NCBI GenBank assembly: GCA_002840905.1
Contig: PHDD01000005.1
Location: 97,630-161,629 of the forward strand
DNA from: Bacteroidetes bacterium HGW-Bacteroidetes-4
Lineage (GTDB): Bacteria > Bacteroidota > Bacteroidia > Bacteroidales > SZUA-534
Reading direction: 5' to 3'
Length of the DNA: 64,000 nt
Part shown: positions 55,631 through 63,918 of the stretch, piece by piece
Position numbering within the stretch: position 1 is the stretch's first letter
How the letters are laid out: every line of letters starts with the position of its first letter
The notes under the pieces: model-generated
What the model saw: only the letters and a program-made list of their open reading frames with translations
Database searches by the model: none
What the model was told of the DNA's origin: nothing
Program-made: the position numbers and the translations under genes

Positions 55631-56680
55631 ATGAGCAACACAAAAATAAAAGTTGGAATAACCCAGGGCGATATAAATGGCATCAGTTACGAAATTATCA
55701 TAAAAACTTTTCAGGATAGCCGCATCTTAGATTTTTGCACACCCATAATTTATGGTTCACCCAAAGTAGCGGCATATCATCGAAAAGCACTCAACGTTAA
55801 GGATTTTAACTTTAATTCCATTCAAAACATTGATGAGGCCAGCCCCCGTAAAACAAACCTGCTGAACTGTCTTAACGACAGCATTCGGGTTGAGTTGGGA
55901 AAACCGACCGAAATGGCCGGCGAAGCCGCTGTGGTTTCATTAGACATGGCTGTTAAAGATTTACAGGAAGGTAATATTGATGTGCTGGTTACCTGCCCGG
56001 TAAACCGTGAAATAACACAAACTGAAACATTAAACTTTAAAGGACATACCCGCTATTTGATGGATAAATTCAAGGTTGATGAAACCCTGATTCTTATGAC
56101 CAGCGAGTTAATGAGAGTTGGCGTGGTTACAGGTCATGTACCTTTAAGTGAGGTGCCCGGACTAATTACCGAAGAAAACATCCTGAAAAAATTGCGCATC
56201 CTCAATAAAACCCTGATGGTTGATTTTGCCATTCGTAAACCAAAAATTGCCGTACTTGGGTTGAATCCACATGCAGGGGACAACGGAGTAATTGGTAAAG
56301 AAGAAAAAGAAACAATTATTCCCACCATCGAAAAAGCCAATAACGAAGGAATTTTAGCTTTAGGGCCTTTTTCGGCCGATGGTTTTTTTGGTTCCGACAG
56401 TTTTACCAAATTCGACGGTATTCTTGCCATGTATCACGACCAGGGAATTGCGCCCTTTAAAGCGCTTAATTTTGATACCGGCGTTAATTACACGGCTGGG
56501 TTACCCATTATACGCACAACCCCGGGGCATGGAACGGCTTACGAAATTGCCGGACTCGATCAGGCTTCGCCCAACAGTTTCCGCGAAGCAATATACATGG
56601 CCTGTGCCATATACAACAACCAAAAAATGTATGCCGAATTAACTGCAAACCCACTTCCATCATACGATGTGTCAGATTAA
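55631..56680 (+). CDS. pdxA: 4-hydroxythreonine-4-phosphate dehydrogenase
   Basis: 349 aa from ATG 55631 (MSNTKIKVGITQGDINGIS). A longer frame from 55604 would start inside the intergenic tail of pepA. Family motifs: GDINGISYEI in place of the usual GDPxGIGPE, CPVNRE, FKGHTRYL (metal His), LGLNPHAGDNG and MYHDQGIAPFKAL (metal His). NAD-dependent step of pyridoxal phosphate synthesis. A terminator follows directly. Confidence 0.92.
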   Translation: MSNTKIKVGITQGDINGISYEIIIKTFQDSRILDFCTPIIYGSPKVAAYHRKALNVKDFNFNSIQNIDEASPRKTNLLNCLNDSIRVELGKPTEMAGEAAVVSLDMAVKDLQEGNIDVLVTCPVNREITQTETLNFKGHTRYLMDKFKVDETLILMTSELMRVGVVTGHVPLSEVPGLITEENILKKLRILNKTLMVDFAIRKPKIAVLGLNPHAGDNGVIGKEEKETIIPTIEKANNEGILALGPFSADGFFGSDSFTKFDGILAMYHDQGIAPFKALNFDTGVNYTAGLPIIRTTPGHGTAYEIAGLDQASPNSFREAIYMACAIYNNQKMYAELTANPLPSYDVSD

Positions 56681-56699
56681 AACATAAAATATAATTTCA

Positions 56700-56731
56700 A
56701 TAAAACCGGAGCATTTGCTCCGGTTTTATTT
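56700..56731 (+). terminator. Rho-independent terminator after pdxA
   Basis: Thirteen-bp stem ATAAAACCGGAGC (56700-56712) / GCTCCGGTTTTAT (56717-56729), loop ATTT, with the T run inside the stem's far arm. Confidence 0.85.
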
Positions 56732-56841
56732 ATGGAAAAAATTCATTTCAAACTAAAAAAGCATTCCCTTTTGAACGCCCAATAAAAAGAATCCTTATTT
56801 TTATAGCAACAAATTGAACAAACAAAAAACAATCAGGAATT

Positions 56842-57375
56842 ATGGGTTCAAACGCATTCGATTTAATAGTCATTGTACTTTTGGCATGGAGTGCCTATCG
56901 GGGTTTTTCAAAAGGATTAATCTCGTCAGCAGCCTCGCTTATCGCTCTTTTACTCGGTGTTTGGGGCGCAATAAAATTTTCCGATTTCACAGCAGGTTAC
57001 CTGGTACAATGGATTCAGGTCGACGAAAAAGTTATGGCAGTAATTGCCTTTGCCGTAACGTTTGTATTGATTGTTATTGCCGTTCATTTTATAGCCAAAG
57101 CCATTGAAAGCCTGGCCGATGCTGTTGCCCTTGGCATTGTTAATAAAGTTTTTGGAGCTGCTTTTGGCGTTTTAAAAACAGCGTTTATTGTGAGTGTTAT
57201 TTTGGTGGTAATAAATGCTGCCAATACACGGCTCGGATTTCTATCGCCCGATTTTAAGCAGGAAAGCATGTTTTACAAGCCCATTGCCGGGTTTGCACCA
57301 TCGGTTTTTAACAAACTCAACTTTGAAGAACTGAAAAAAGATGTGGAGGAAAAATCGGAATCGCTAAATATTTAA
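56842..57375 (+). CDS. cvpA: CvpA family membrane protein
   Basis: 177 aa with four predicted membrane helices (starting FDLIVIVLLAWSAYRGFSKG, the CvpA opening; others around 30-50, 65-90 and 105-125) and a charged C-terminal tail (EELKKDVEEKSESLN). The family is linked to colicin V production and envelope stress. The precise activity is unknown. Ends 4 bp from the convergent pssA. Confidence 0.85.
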   Translation: MGSNAFDLIVIVLLAWSAYRGFSKGLISSAASLIALLLGVWGAIKFSDFTAGYLVQWIQVDEKVMAVIAFAVTFVLIVIAVHFIAKAIESLADAVALGIVNKVFGAAFGVLKTAFIVSVILVVINAANTRLGFLSPDFKQESMFYKPIAGFAPSVFNKLNFEELKKDVEEKSESLNI

Positions 57376-57379
57376 ATAA

Positions 57380-58120
57380 TCAGCCCCTCTTTGCCAGCCA
57401 AACAAAAACCGAAAGCAAAATATACCACACAATAATCAAAGGAATACCAGCCAGTTTAAAAATCAGCAATAAAATTATATTCACTCCCATAAAAATATAC
57501 TGGGTTTTATTTGCTGCCCACGACAGGTTTTTAAACTTAAGCGAAAACATGGGTAATTCCGAAACCAACAACAAACTCATAAGCACCGAAAGGCTCAACA
57601 AAATATAAGGATTAACCATTCCCTGTGCTAAAAACGACGATGGCTGATAAAAAAGAATTAAAGGAAATGATGCCCAAACCAAAGCATTGGCCGGTGTGGC
57701 CAAACCTATAAATGAATCCGTTTGACGGGTATCAATATTAAACTTAGCCAATCGCAAAGCCGAAAAAATGGTAATAACAAAAGGCAGAAAAACCACAAGT
57801 AATTGGGCCCAGCTGGCGTATTCCAAATCGACATAAGGCATGTAGGCTTTGCGAACAAGTACATGAGCAATGGTTGCCGGCGCCAGACCAAAACTAATTA
57901 CATCGGCCAGGGAATCCAACTCTTTACCCATTGGCGAATAAGCCTTGAGCAGGCGGGCGCTCATGCCATCGAAGAAATCGAGAAGAGCAGCTACAAATAT
58001 TAAAACTCCGGCTGCTACTAAATTGCCTTCTAAGGCAAAAACTACCGATAAACTACCCGATAAGGCATTGAATGAGGTGATGGTGTTGGGAATGGCTCCA
58101 ACTATTTTGTTTGCTGCCAT
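57380..58120 (-). CDS. pssA: CDP-diacylglycerol-serine O-phosphatidyltransferase
   Basis: 246 aa from ATG 58120 (MAANKIVGAIPNTITSFN), the usual PssA beginning. An upstream in-frame start would add a hydrophobic segment. The CDP-alcohol phosphotransferase signature D-G-x2-A-R-x8-G-x3-D-x3-D is intact in DGMSARLLKAYSPMGKELD followed by SLAD. Several membrane helices. It makes phosphatidylserine, the precursor of phosphatidylethanolamine, at the inner membrane. Confidence 0.9.
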   Translation of the reverse strand: MAANKIVGAIPNTITSFNALSGSLSVVFALEGNLVAAGVLIFVAALLDFFDGMSARLLKAYSPMGKELDSLADVISFGLAPATIAHVLVRKAYMPYVDLEYASWAQLLVVFLPFVITIFSALRLAKFNIDTRQTDSFIGLATPANALVWASFPLILFYQPSSFLAQGMVNPYILLSLSVLMSLLLVSELPMFSLKFKNLSWAANKTQYIFMGVNIILLLIFKLAGIPLIIVWYILLSVFVWLAKRG

Positions 58121-58255
58121 AATTTCAATGTTCAATAAGAATGAAGCAACAAATGTAAAAATAAACCCCACCATGCCAAACAACCCTCTGCAAAAAATTG
58201 GTAATCCGAAAAAGGAATGGTAATTTGCCGTCTTTGTAATCTAAAACGTAAAATT

Positions 58256-59644
58256 ATGTTTCCGACCAATGTATATGCAGACAGGCGCAAACGCCTGAAA
58301 CAATTAATGAACAGTGGAATTGGCCTGTTTTTGGGCAATAACGAATCCCCCATGAACTACCCCGACAATACGTTCCATTTCCGCCAGGATAGTTCGTTTC
58401 TTTACTTTTTTGGTATTGAACACCCCGGCTTAGCGGCTATTATTGACTTTGAAAGTGGCGAGGAAATACTTTTTGGCAACGACGTGGAGATTGACGACAT
58501 CATCTGGATGGGAGTACAACCTCTACTAAAAGATAAAGCAGCCAAAGTGGGTGTAAGCAAAACAGCTCCTTTTGCCAAACTGGCCGAACACATTCAGGCA
58601 GCCATCAACCAAAGCCGTAGCGTACATTATTTACCTCCTTACCGCGGCGAAAACAAAATATTACTGGGCGATTTGCTGGGAATTCATCCGGCAAAAGTGA
58701 ATCAATACCGTTCCTTACCCTTTGTAAAAGCTGTGATTCAATTGCGCTCAATTAAAGATACCTACGAAATTGCAGAAATAGAAAAAGCCTGTGCCATTGG
58801 CTACGAAATGCATGTTACTGCAATGAAAATGGCCATTGCCGGAGAATCGGAACAAAAAATTGCCGGATTGGTCGAGGCCATTCCTTTAAAATATGGCGGT
58901 CACTATTCGTTTCCCGTAATTTTATCGCAAAATGGTCAAACCCTGCACAACCACGATCATAGCGGTATTTTACAGGAAGGTCGCTTGATGTTAACCGACT
59001 GTGGTGCCGAAACGTCGATGCGTTATGCATCGGACTTTACCCGTACGGTTCCGGTAAACGGAAAATTCACCCAAAAGCAAAAAGAGATTTATCAGATAGT
59101 TCTCGATGCAAATAATAAAGCCACAGCAGCATCAAAACCCGGAATAACATACCAGCAGGTTCATTTAATGGCAGCCCGCGTTATTGCTCAGGGGCTTAAA
59201 GATTTGGGACTGATGAAAGGTGATGTGGAGGCAGCTGTTAAAGCCGGGGCACACGCCATGTTTATGCCCCATGGTTTGGGACACATGATGGGTCTTGACG
59301 TTCACGACATGGAGGATTTGGGTCAGATTTATGTAGGTTACGACAACGAGACCCGGCCAATCGACCAGTTTGGTACAGCCTACCTGCGTCTGGGTCGAAA
59401 ACTGGAAACCGGATTTGTGCTTACAAACGAACCGGGAATCTATTTTATTCCGGCCTTAATCGACCAGTGGAAAGCCGAAAAAACAAACACCGAATTTATT
59501 AATTTCGATAAGGTAAATGAATACCGCGATTTTGGGGGTATCCGACTCGAAGACGACTTACTAATTACCGATTCCGGCTGTCGTATCTTGGGAGAGCGTG
59601 TACCCATAACTATTGAAGAGATTGAAAATACGGTAGGAAAATAA
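58256..59644 (+). CDS. pepP: Xaa-Pro aminopeptidase (M24B, aminopeptidase P type)
   Basis: 462 aa from ATG 58256 (MFPTNVYADRRKRLKQLM). The N-terminal creatinase-like domain includes NNESPMNYPDNTFHFRQDSS, typical of AMP_N. The pita-bread catalytic domain has metal ligands in LTDCGAETSMRYASDFTRT (two Asp), HGLGHMMGLDVHD (His), TNEPGIYF (Glu) and GGIRLEDDLLIT (Glu). It removes N-terminal residues preceding proline. No signal peptide, cytoplasmic. Divergent from pssA. Confidence 0.92.
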   Translation: MFPTNVYADRRKRLKQLMNSGIGLFLGNNESPMNYPDNTFHFRQDSSFLYFFGIEHPGLAAIIDFESGEEILFGNDVEIDDIIWMGVQPLLKDKAAKVGVSKTAPFAKLAEHIQAAINQSRSVHYLPPYRGENKILLGDLLGIHPAKVNQYRSLPFVKAVIQLRSIKDTYEIAEIEKACAIGYEMHVTAMKMAIAGESEQKIAGLVEAIPLKYGGHYSFPVILSQNGQTLHNHDHSGILQEGRLMLTDCGAETSMRYASDFTRTVPVNGKFTQKQKEIYQIVLDANNKATAASKPGITYQQVHLMAARVIAQGLKDLGLMKGDVEAAVKAGAHAMFMPHGLGHMMGLDVHDMEDLGQIYVGYDNETRPIDQFGTAYLRLGRKLETGFVLTNEPGIYFIPALIDQWKAEKTNTEFINFDKVNEYRDFGGIRLEDDLLITDSGCRILGERVPITIEEIENTVGK

Positions 59645-59648
59645 AATC

Positions 59649-59680
59649 ATAAACCGTCTTGCTCCGGCAAGACGGTTTAT
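59649..59680 (+). terminator. Hairpin terminator after pepP
   Basis: Perfect 14-bp stem ATAAACCGTCTTGC / GCAAGACGGTTTAT with a TCCG tetraloop. No long T tract follows, so it may be a 3'-end stabiliser as much as a terminator. Confidence 0.65.
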
Positions 59681-59728
59681 TCAATACACTAAACATATAA
59701 TTTTCATTTCCTTCTTAAAAAAACAACC

Positions 59729-60916
59729 ATGGTACGTAAAATTCTTCCTTCCCTCCTGTTTGCCTTGCTATGCCAAAACATAAACGCTCAATCTGAAGAA
59801 ATGAAAAATACAGGCAACGCTCCCTTTGCCATCGATTTGTATATGCAAAGTGTAAAACTTCAGCCAGGCAAAAGTTTTTGCCTTTCGCCCTTTAGTATTT
59901 CGCAATCGCTCGCCATGGCCTATACCGGAGCTCGCAACCAGACCCAACAAGAGATGGAAAGGGTCTTGAATTTTGCGGTCAATTACCAGCTAAACAACAG
60001 CCAGCTATACTCGCTTAATCAACAATTGATTAAAAATACCGACTCCGTCGATTTTATTAGCGCCAACACCCTTTGGGGACAAAAAAAATATACTTTTTTA
60101 CCCGATTTTTTGGAACAGATAGAAACCCATTATCAGGCGCCCATAGAAAAGGTCGATTTCAAGAAAAAAAGCGAGCGGAATATGGCTGCAAAAACAATCA
60201 ATAACTGGGTTGCCGACCAAACCAAAAACCAGATTCACGATTTGGTTTCAGCCGAAGCCCTTACCCAGAATACCCGGCTGATATTGGTCAATGCACTTTA
60301 TTTTTACGGGCTTTGGGTCGACGCATTTAATCCGGAGCATACCCTGAACGACACCTTTAAAAATGATGAAAAAGAAACTACGCTCCCATTTATGCGGCGT
60401 TTACAAATGACCGATTATTATTCCGACGATTTAATTCAGGCTGTTGCCCTTCCCTACAAAGGCGAAAAACAAAAACTAATTATCCTTTTACCCACAGATG
60501 CTGATGGACTGGAACGGCTCGAAAATACGCTTGACAACAACTACCTGAATTCCATTTTATCCGACACTCGAAAAATACGGGTAGCACTATCCATTCCACG
60601 TTTCGAGATTGAAAGCACTTTAGAATTATCGGAGCTTTTAAAACAAATGGGCCTACATCAGGCGTTTAGCAACCAGGCCGATTTTAGCGGAATTACAGGT
60701 AATAAAGAACTGCGCATCGACAAGGTTTTTCATGGTGCAAAAATAAAAGTTAACGAGACCGGCACCAAAGCCGCCGCCGGCACAGCAACCGTAATGGTAC
60801 GCAAAAGCGCTCAAATCATGGAAATTTCATTCCATGCCAATCATCCGTTTATTTATTATGTAATTGATTCAGAAAGCCGGACCATCCTGTTTATGGGCCG
60901 TTTTATGGGTTCCTGA
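59729..60916 (+). CDS. Secreted serpin (inhibitory type)
   Basis: 395 aa, Sec signal peptide about 1-21 (NINAQ), no good lipobox. Full serpin fold: SPFSISQSLAMAYTGA, FISANTLWGQ, ILVNALYFYGLW, SIPRFEIEST, and the C-terminal HPFIYYVID plus ILFMGRF. The hinge is of the inhibitory kind (NETGTKAAAGTATVM; Glu343 at P17, Ala at P12-P10). Counting from P17, P1 is Lys359 with Arg358 at P2 and Ser360 at P1', which predicts inhibition of trypsin-like or Lys/Arg-specific proteases. Exported, so it probably guards the envelope. Its last 14 bp overlap the convergent lipoprotein gene. Confidence 0.92.
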   Translation: MVRKILPSLLFALLCQNINAQSEEMKNTGNAPFAIDLYMQSVKLQPGKSFCLSPFSISQSLAMAYTGARNQTQQEMERVLNFAVNYQLNNSQLYSLNQQLIKNTDSVDFISANTLWGQKKYTFLPDFLEQIETHYQAPIEKVDFKKKSERNMAAKTINNWVADQTKNQIHDLVSAEALTQNTRLILVNALYFYGLWVDAFNPEHTLNDTFKNDEKETTLPFMRRLQMTDYYSDDLIQAVALPYKGEKQKLIILLPTDADGLERLENTLDNNYLNSILSDTRKIRVALSIPRFEIESTLELSELLKQMGLHQAFSNQADFSGITGNKELRIDKVFHGAKIKVNETGTKAAAGTATVMVRKSAQIMEISFHANHPFIYYVIDSESRTILFMGRFMGS

Positions 60917-61481
60917 TTTCGTCTAAAAGTTGTGTTTTAGTGGTGTCGAAAAGATAATAATGCTTTATGGTTTGGCGGGGTAAAGTGCCCTGATATCCCT
61001 CCACCTCGACACATTGCTTATAGGCCAGCAAAAGTGAATCGTTTTGGGAATAATACGCAATTTTCTCAAGCCAATAATTGCATTGAGTAAGCTCGGGTTG
61101 TTTTTGGTAAAGCGCCCGAATGGCATTCAGATTATCCAAACGCACGGTCATGGCATCCATTTGTAACTTAAAAACCTTTTTCATCGATTCATTGTCGATG
61201 CACCGATACACCGAATCGGCCTGAAATATTTTGTAAGCCAATTCCTCATGACTGTTTTGCAGCGCTATCATTTTATCATCATAAAACTTCTGGTATTCAT
61301 CCTGCAAAATTTTCAGGCTGTCGCATGCATAAAAAGGCTCTATTTCGGAACAAAAACTTATGCGGGTAACACGAAAGTCACGTTGCTGCAATTCAAAATC
61401 AGCAATTGAATTTTTAAGCGGATGGGAGCACCCCCAAATAAATAAGGTGAGGAGTAAGACCGGAAGCAATTTCTTTATCAT
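60903..61481 (-). CDS. Hypothetical lipoprotein
   Basis: 192 aa from ATG 61481. The next start upstream is a TTG and is less likely. Lipobox LFIWGC (Cys18). The mature part is mainly helical (ILQDEYQKFYDDKMIALQNS, KKVFKLQMDAMTVRLDNLNA), with cysteines at about 45, 52, 92, 134 and 158 that could form disulfides. No family recognised. Convergent with the serpin gene with a 14-bp 3' overlap, and preceded by the tRNA-Gln terminator, so its promoter must lie very close to the ATG or within the tRNA transcript. Confidence 0.65.
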   Translation of the reverse strand: MIKKLLPVLLLTLFIWGCSHPLKNSIADFELQQRDFRVTRISFCSEIEPFYACDSLKILQDEYQKFYDDKMIALQNSHEELAYKIFQADSVYRCIDNESMKKVFKLQMDAMTVRLDNLNAIRALYQKQPELTQCNYWLEKIAYYSQNDSLLLAYKQCVEVEGYQGTLPRQTIKHYYLFDTTKTQLLDEIRNP

Positions 61482-61491
61482 GTTCAAAAAT

Positions 61492-61524
61492 AAAAAAACC
61501 GCTGAGAATCTCAGCGGTTTTTTT
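61492..61524 (-). terminator. Terminator downstream of tRNA-Gln
   Basis: Stem CCGCTGAG (61499-61506) / CTCAGCGG (61510-61517) extended by A-T pairs. A T run on either strand means it can also work in the other direction. It begins 3 nt after the tRNA. Confidence 0.8.
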
Positions 61525-61527
61525 CAG

Positions 61528-61598
61528 TTGACCTACAAGGATTCGAACCTTGAACGTCTGAACCAAAATCAGATGTGTTACCATTACACCATAGGTCA
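61528..61598 (-). tRNA. tRNA-Gln (anticodon TTG)
   Basis: 71 nt. The 7-bp acceptor TGACCTA/TAGGTCA starts with the U1-A72 pair typical of tRNA-Gln. Anticodon stem TCTGA/TCAGA with loop TTTTGGT giving anticodon TTG, and T arm CAAGG-TTCGAAT-CCTTG. CCA is not encoded. Confidence 0.96.
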
Positions 61599-61844
61599 GT
61601 ACCTTTATTGTGCGTGCAAAAGTAAATTATTTTTTTATTCCTGCAAAAGAATTCAAAAAAAATATATCGCTCCCCTGAAATACAGTAATTAAAAGGCCGG
61701 GAGCCGCTTTACCTAAGCATCATTTACCATTACAATCGGGGTAACTTTAGGGTCTATAATTAAAGACCTTGCACCAGAAAAGCAGGCAAGTTGTGAAATA
61801 TTCTGCAAAATTCTTGGCATCTTTGAAGCCAAATCATCAAAACA

Positions 61845-62459
61845 ATGAATATTCACCAGCCACCAAACTGGCTACGCAAAATATACTTCAGTTTTCATTG
61901 GAAAATAAATAATCAGGCAAAGGAACTTTACCTGACATTCGACGATGGTCCAACTCCCGAAGTAACCGAATGGGTGCTCAATGAACTGGCAACTTACGGG
62001 GCAAAAGCTACGTTTTTTTGCATCGGGCGTAACGTGGAGCGGCATCCGGCTATTTATAAAAACATTCTGGAGCAGGGACATGCCGTGGGAAATCATACCT
62101 ACAGCCACCTAAACGGCTGGCATACATGGAATAACGAATACATCGACGACATCCGTCTGGCATCGGATTTTATCAAATCGAAACTTTTTCGGCCCCCTTA
62201 CGGACGCATTCGCCAGAAACAAATCCGAAGCCTGAAAAAAGCCGGATATAAACTCTTTATGTGGGATGTACTTTCAGAAGATTATAACCAGACACTAAGC
62301 CCTGAACAAAGCTTAAATTATGTATTGCAATATACCGAAAAGGGGTCAATCATTGTTTTCCACGATTCAGTAAAAGCCAGCAAAAATCTTTATGCAGTGT
62401 TGCCGCAGGTGCTTAAACACTTTACCGAACAAGGTTTTACGTTTAAGAAACTTAAGTAA
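61845..62459 (+). CDS. Polysaccharide deacetylase (NodB/CE4 domain)
   Basis: 204 aa, no signal peptide. NodB motifs: TFDDGPTPEV (catalytic Asp33, metal Asp34), metal His84 and His88 in HTYSH, RPPYGR (about 116-121), the MWDVLSEDY block and the C-terminal VFHDS. It removes N- or O-acetyl groups from a polysaccharide. Without an export signal the substrate may be an intracellular or membrane-bound precursor, or export is not classical. Length is the minimal catalytic domain. Flanked by the two tRNA genes. Confidence 0.9.
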   Translation: MNIHQPPNWLRKIYFSFHWKINNQAKELYLTFDDGPTPEVTEWVLNELATYGAKATFFCIGRNVERHPAIYKNILEQGHAVGNHTYSHLNGWHTWNNEYIDDIRLASDFIKSKLFRPPYGRIRQKQIRSLKKAGYKLFMWDVLSEDYNQTLSPEQSLNYVLQYTEKGSIIVFHDSVKASKNLYAVLPQVLKHFTEQGFTFKKLK

Positions 62460-62547
62460 GCCTTAAAAGTTTTTTGTTTGCTCTTGCGTATAAATTAGCA
62501 ATTACCTATATTTGCACCGCTTTAAAGCAAAAGTTCTATTAAGTATT

Positions 62548-62621
62548 GGGGGATTAGCTCAGTTGGCTAGAGCGTTTGACTGGCAGTCAAAAGGTCAGCG
62601 GTTCGATTCCGCTATTCTCCA
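62548..62621 (+). tRNA. tRNA-Ala (anticodon GGC)
   Basis: 74 nt. Acceptor GGGGGAT/ATTCTCC includes the G3-U70 wobble that identifies tRNA-Ala, with discriminator A. D stem GCTC/GAGC, anticodon stem TTTGA/TCAAA with loop CTGGCAG, T arm AGCGG-TTCGATT-CCGCT. CCA is not encoded. Confidence 0.96.
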
Positions 62622-62627
62622 CATACA

Positions 62628-62659
62628 CCCCCGTTTCTATTGATTCGGGGTTTTTTTTT
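62628..62659 (+). terminator. Terminator after tRNA-Ala
   Basis: Short stem CCCCG (62629-62633) / CGGGG (62646-62650) followed by nine T. Confidence 0.7.
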
Positions 62660-62690
62660 GCCTACTATTTGCCTACCATTTTTTAAAAGG

Positions 62691-62791
62691 TCTTTTTTAT
62701 GCGTTTGCATAACAATTCAAATTTTCCCTTTTTATGCGTTGTAATAACAATTAAAAAACGCCTCTTTTATGCGTTTGAGTAACAATTAAAA
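62691..62791 (+). repeat. Three tandem 35-bp direct repeats
   Basis: Units at 62691-62721, 62726-62756 and 62761-62791, each 31 bp with a 4-bp spacer. The invariant parts are TTTTATGCGTT and TAACAATT, and the third unit shares most of the first. The exact 35-bp period is seen from ATGCG at 62699, 62734 and 62769. Each unit contains GTT-N5-AAC. They lie in the 317-bp gene-free gap after tRNA-Ala. Possible iteron, recombinase-arm or regulator sites. Confidence 0.75.
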
Positions 62792-62847
62792 TATTTCTCT
62801 TAAGGGTGTCCGATTCGTAAGATTCTATTAAAAAATTTACCATAATT

Positions 62848-62876
62848 GTTGACAACTGCCTTAGTTGTTAACAAAC
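62848..62876. promoter_or_regulatory. Two operator-like dyads upstream of a small gene
   Basis: GTTGACAAC (62848-62856) and TTGTTAACAA (62865-62874) are symmetric and their centres are 17-18 bp apart. They lie 63-91 bp before the ATG at 62939. They share GTT/AAC half-sites with the 35-bp repeats, which may mean one regulator recognises both. Confidence 0.4.
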
Positions 62877-62938
62877 AAGTGATTACCCGAAATATATTAT
62901 CTAAATTCATGGTAAATTAATATTTAAAATTTATCGAA

Positions 62939-63229
62939 ATGAAAATTTATTTTAAAAATGAAAAAGCAAACAGGAAATTTCATCTATGGTTAAGTAATTT
63001 TCCTGAAGAATATCATCAACTTGACGAAAACCGATTTTTTGATTTTATTCTTGAATTAGAAAATTCAGGTGAATATTTGACAGAAGAAATTTTAAGAATT
63101 GCTATGTCTGAATTAAATAAACCAAAACATATAATTGAAAAGGTCGTCAAAGATTCCTTAGATAACAAATACTTTTTATTAAAAAGGTTTATACGTTTTG
63201 TAAAGGAAAATGCAATACAAATTGAATAA
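62939..63229 (+). CDS. Hypothetical protein, small, charged
   Basis: 96 aa, mostly helical and charged (FHLWLSNFPEEYHQLDENRF, SELNKPKHIIEKVVKDSL, FLLKRFIRFVKENA). No signal peptide, no family recognised. Codon use is markedly more AT-rich than in genes before the tRNA. Preceded by the dyads at 62848-62876. Convergent with the next small gene, 11 bp apart. Confidence 0.55.
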   Translation: MKIYFKNEKANRKFHLWLSNFPEEYHQLDENRFFDFILELENSGEYLTEEILRIAMSELNKPKHIIEKVVKDSLDNKYFLLKRFIRFVKENAIQIE

Positions 63230-63240
63230 CTTTTATTTTG

Positions 63241-63477
63241 CTATACTGTAAACAAAAGATATTGATTTCTAGGGTATAACCTTTTTTGTTTAAACTCCGA
63301 ATTACTTTTTTTGCATCTAATCGCGTAGGCGGTTTTCTCAATTGTGGTTTTTATATCGGAACTACTATACTCAGGCGGACAATATTTTCTTATTAATTCC
63401 TTAAATATTTTACGATCGGTTTGATAGTAATATTTTAATCCTGTATGTGATAACATCAAACTACTATCTTTTTGCAT
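63241..63477 (-). CDS. Possible small hypothetical protein
   Basis: 78 aa from ATG 63477; an internal ATG would give 71 aa. Basic, with YYQTDRKIFKELIRKYCPPEY and two further Cys/Arg/Lys-rich parts. No family recognised. In this AT-rich region a frame this long could occur by chance, so it is only tentatively a gene. Confidence 0.35.
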   Translation of the reverse strand: MQKDSSLMLSHTGLKYYYQTDRKIFKELIRKYCPPEYSSSDIKTTIEKTAYAIRCKKSNSEFKQKRLYPRNQYLLFTV

Positions 63478-63612
63478 CGAAATATTAATTCCGGTAATAA
63501 TGCAGATGCGTTGTTCAAAGTAAATAGAGGGTGTACGAATTGACCGTATATATACTTTTTATTAAATTTGATAAAAAAGGCGATAACCAATAATTAACTA
63601 ATAAATAAGCTT

Positions 63613-63918
63613 ATGAAAACTCTGTATGTTTTATCATTATTTGCATTGCTATTTCTTTTTAGTTCATGTGACAATGAAGAATCGAACTACGCCTACGAAG
63701 GACTGGTAATATGGGCTGAAGAACCAGCAACAGATGGTTGTGGTTGGTTAATTAATATAAGCGATTCTACATTTAGCCCAATTAATTTGAGTTCTAATTA
63801 CCAAACTGATAGCCTACATGTATTATTAGATTATAAAAGATTAGATTCTCGCAACCATTGTGGATGGAGGCAACCAGGTTATGCTGAAATTGAAATAACA
63901 AAAATTAAAAACCAATAA
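63613..63918 (+). CDS. Small hypothetical lipoprotein
   Basis: 101 aa with a textbook lipoprotein signal (LFALLFLFSSCDNEESN, Cys19). The mature part has two Cys (CGWLINIS and HCGWRQPGYAEIEIT) in similar CGW contexts near both ends of a predicted beta-sandwich (ATDGCGWLI, HVLLDYKRLDSRNHCGWRQ). This resembles small Bacteroidota lipoproteins of unknown function. About 80 bp of AT-rich sequence follows to the window edge with nothing that can be called. Confidence 0.7.
   Translation: MKTLYVLSLFALLFLFSSCDNEESNYAYEGLVIWAEEPATDGCGWLINISDSTFSPINLSSNYQTDSLHVLLDYKRLDSRNHCGWRQPGYAEIEITKIKNQ

Noticed and set aside
62691..62791. CRISPR array or integron attC sites
   Set aside because: Spacers are only 4 bp and units are imperfect, so not CRISPR. 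The RYYYAAC/GTTRRRY pairing of attC is not met despite a TTATGCGTT similarity.
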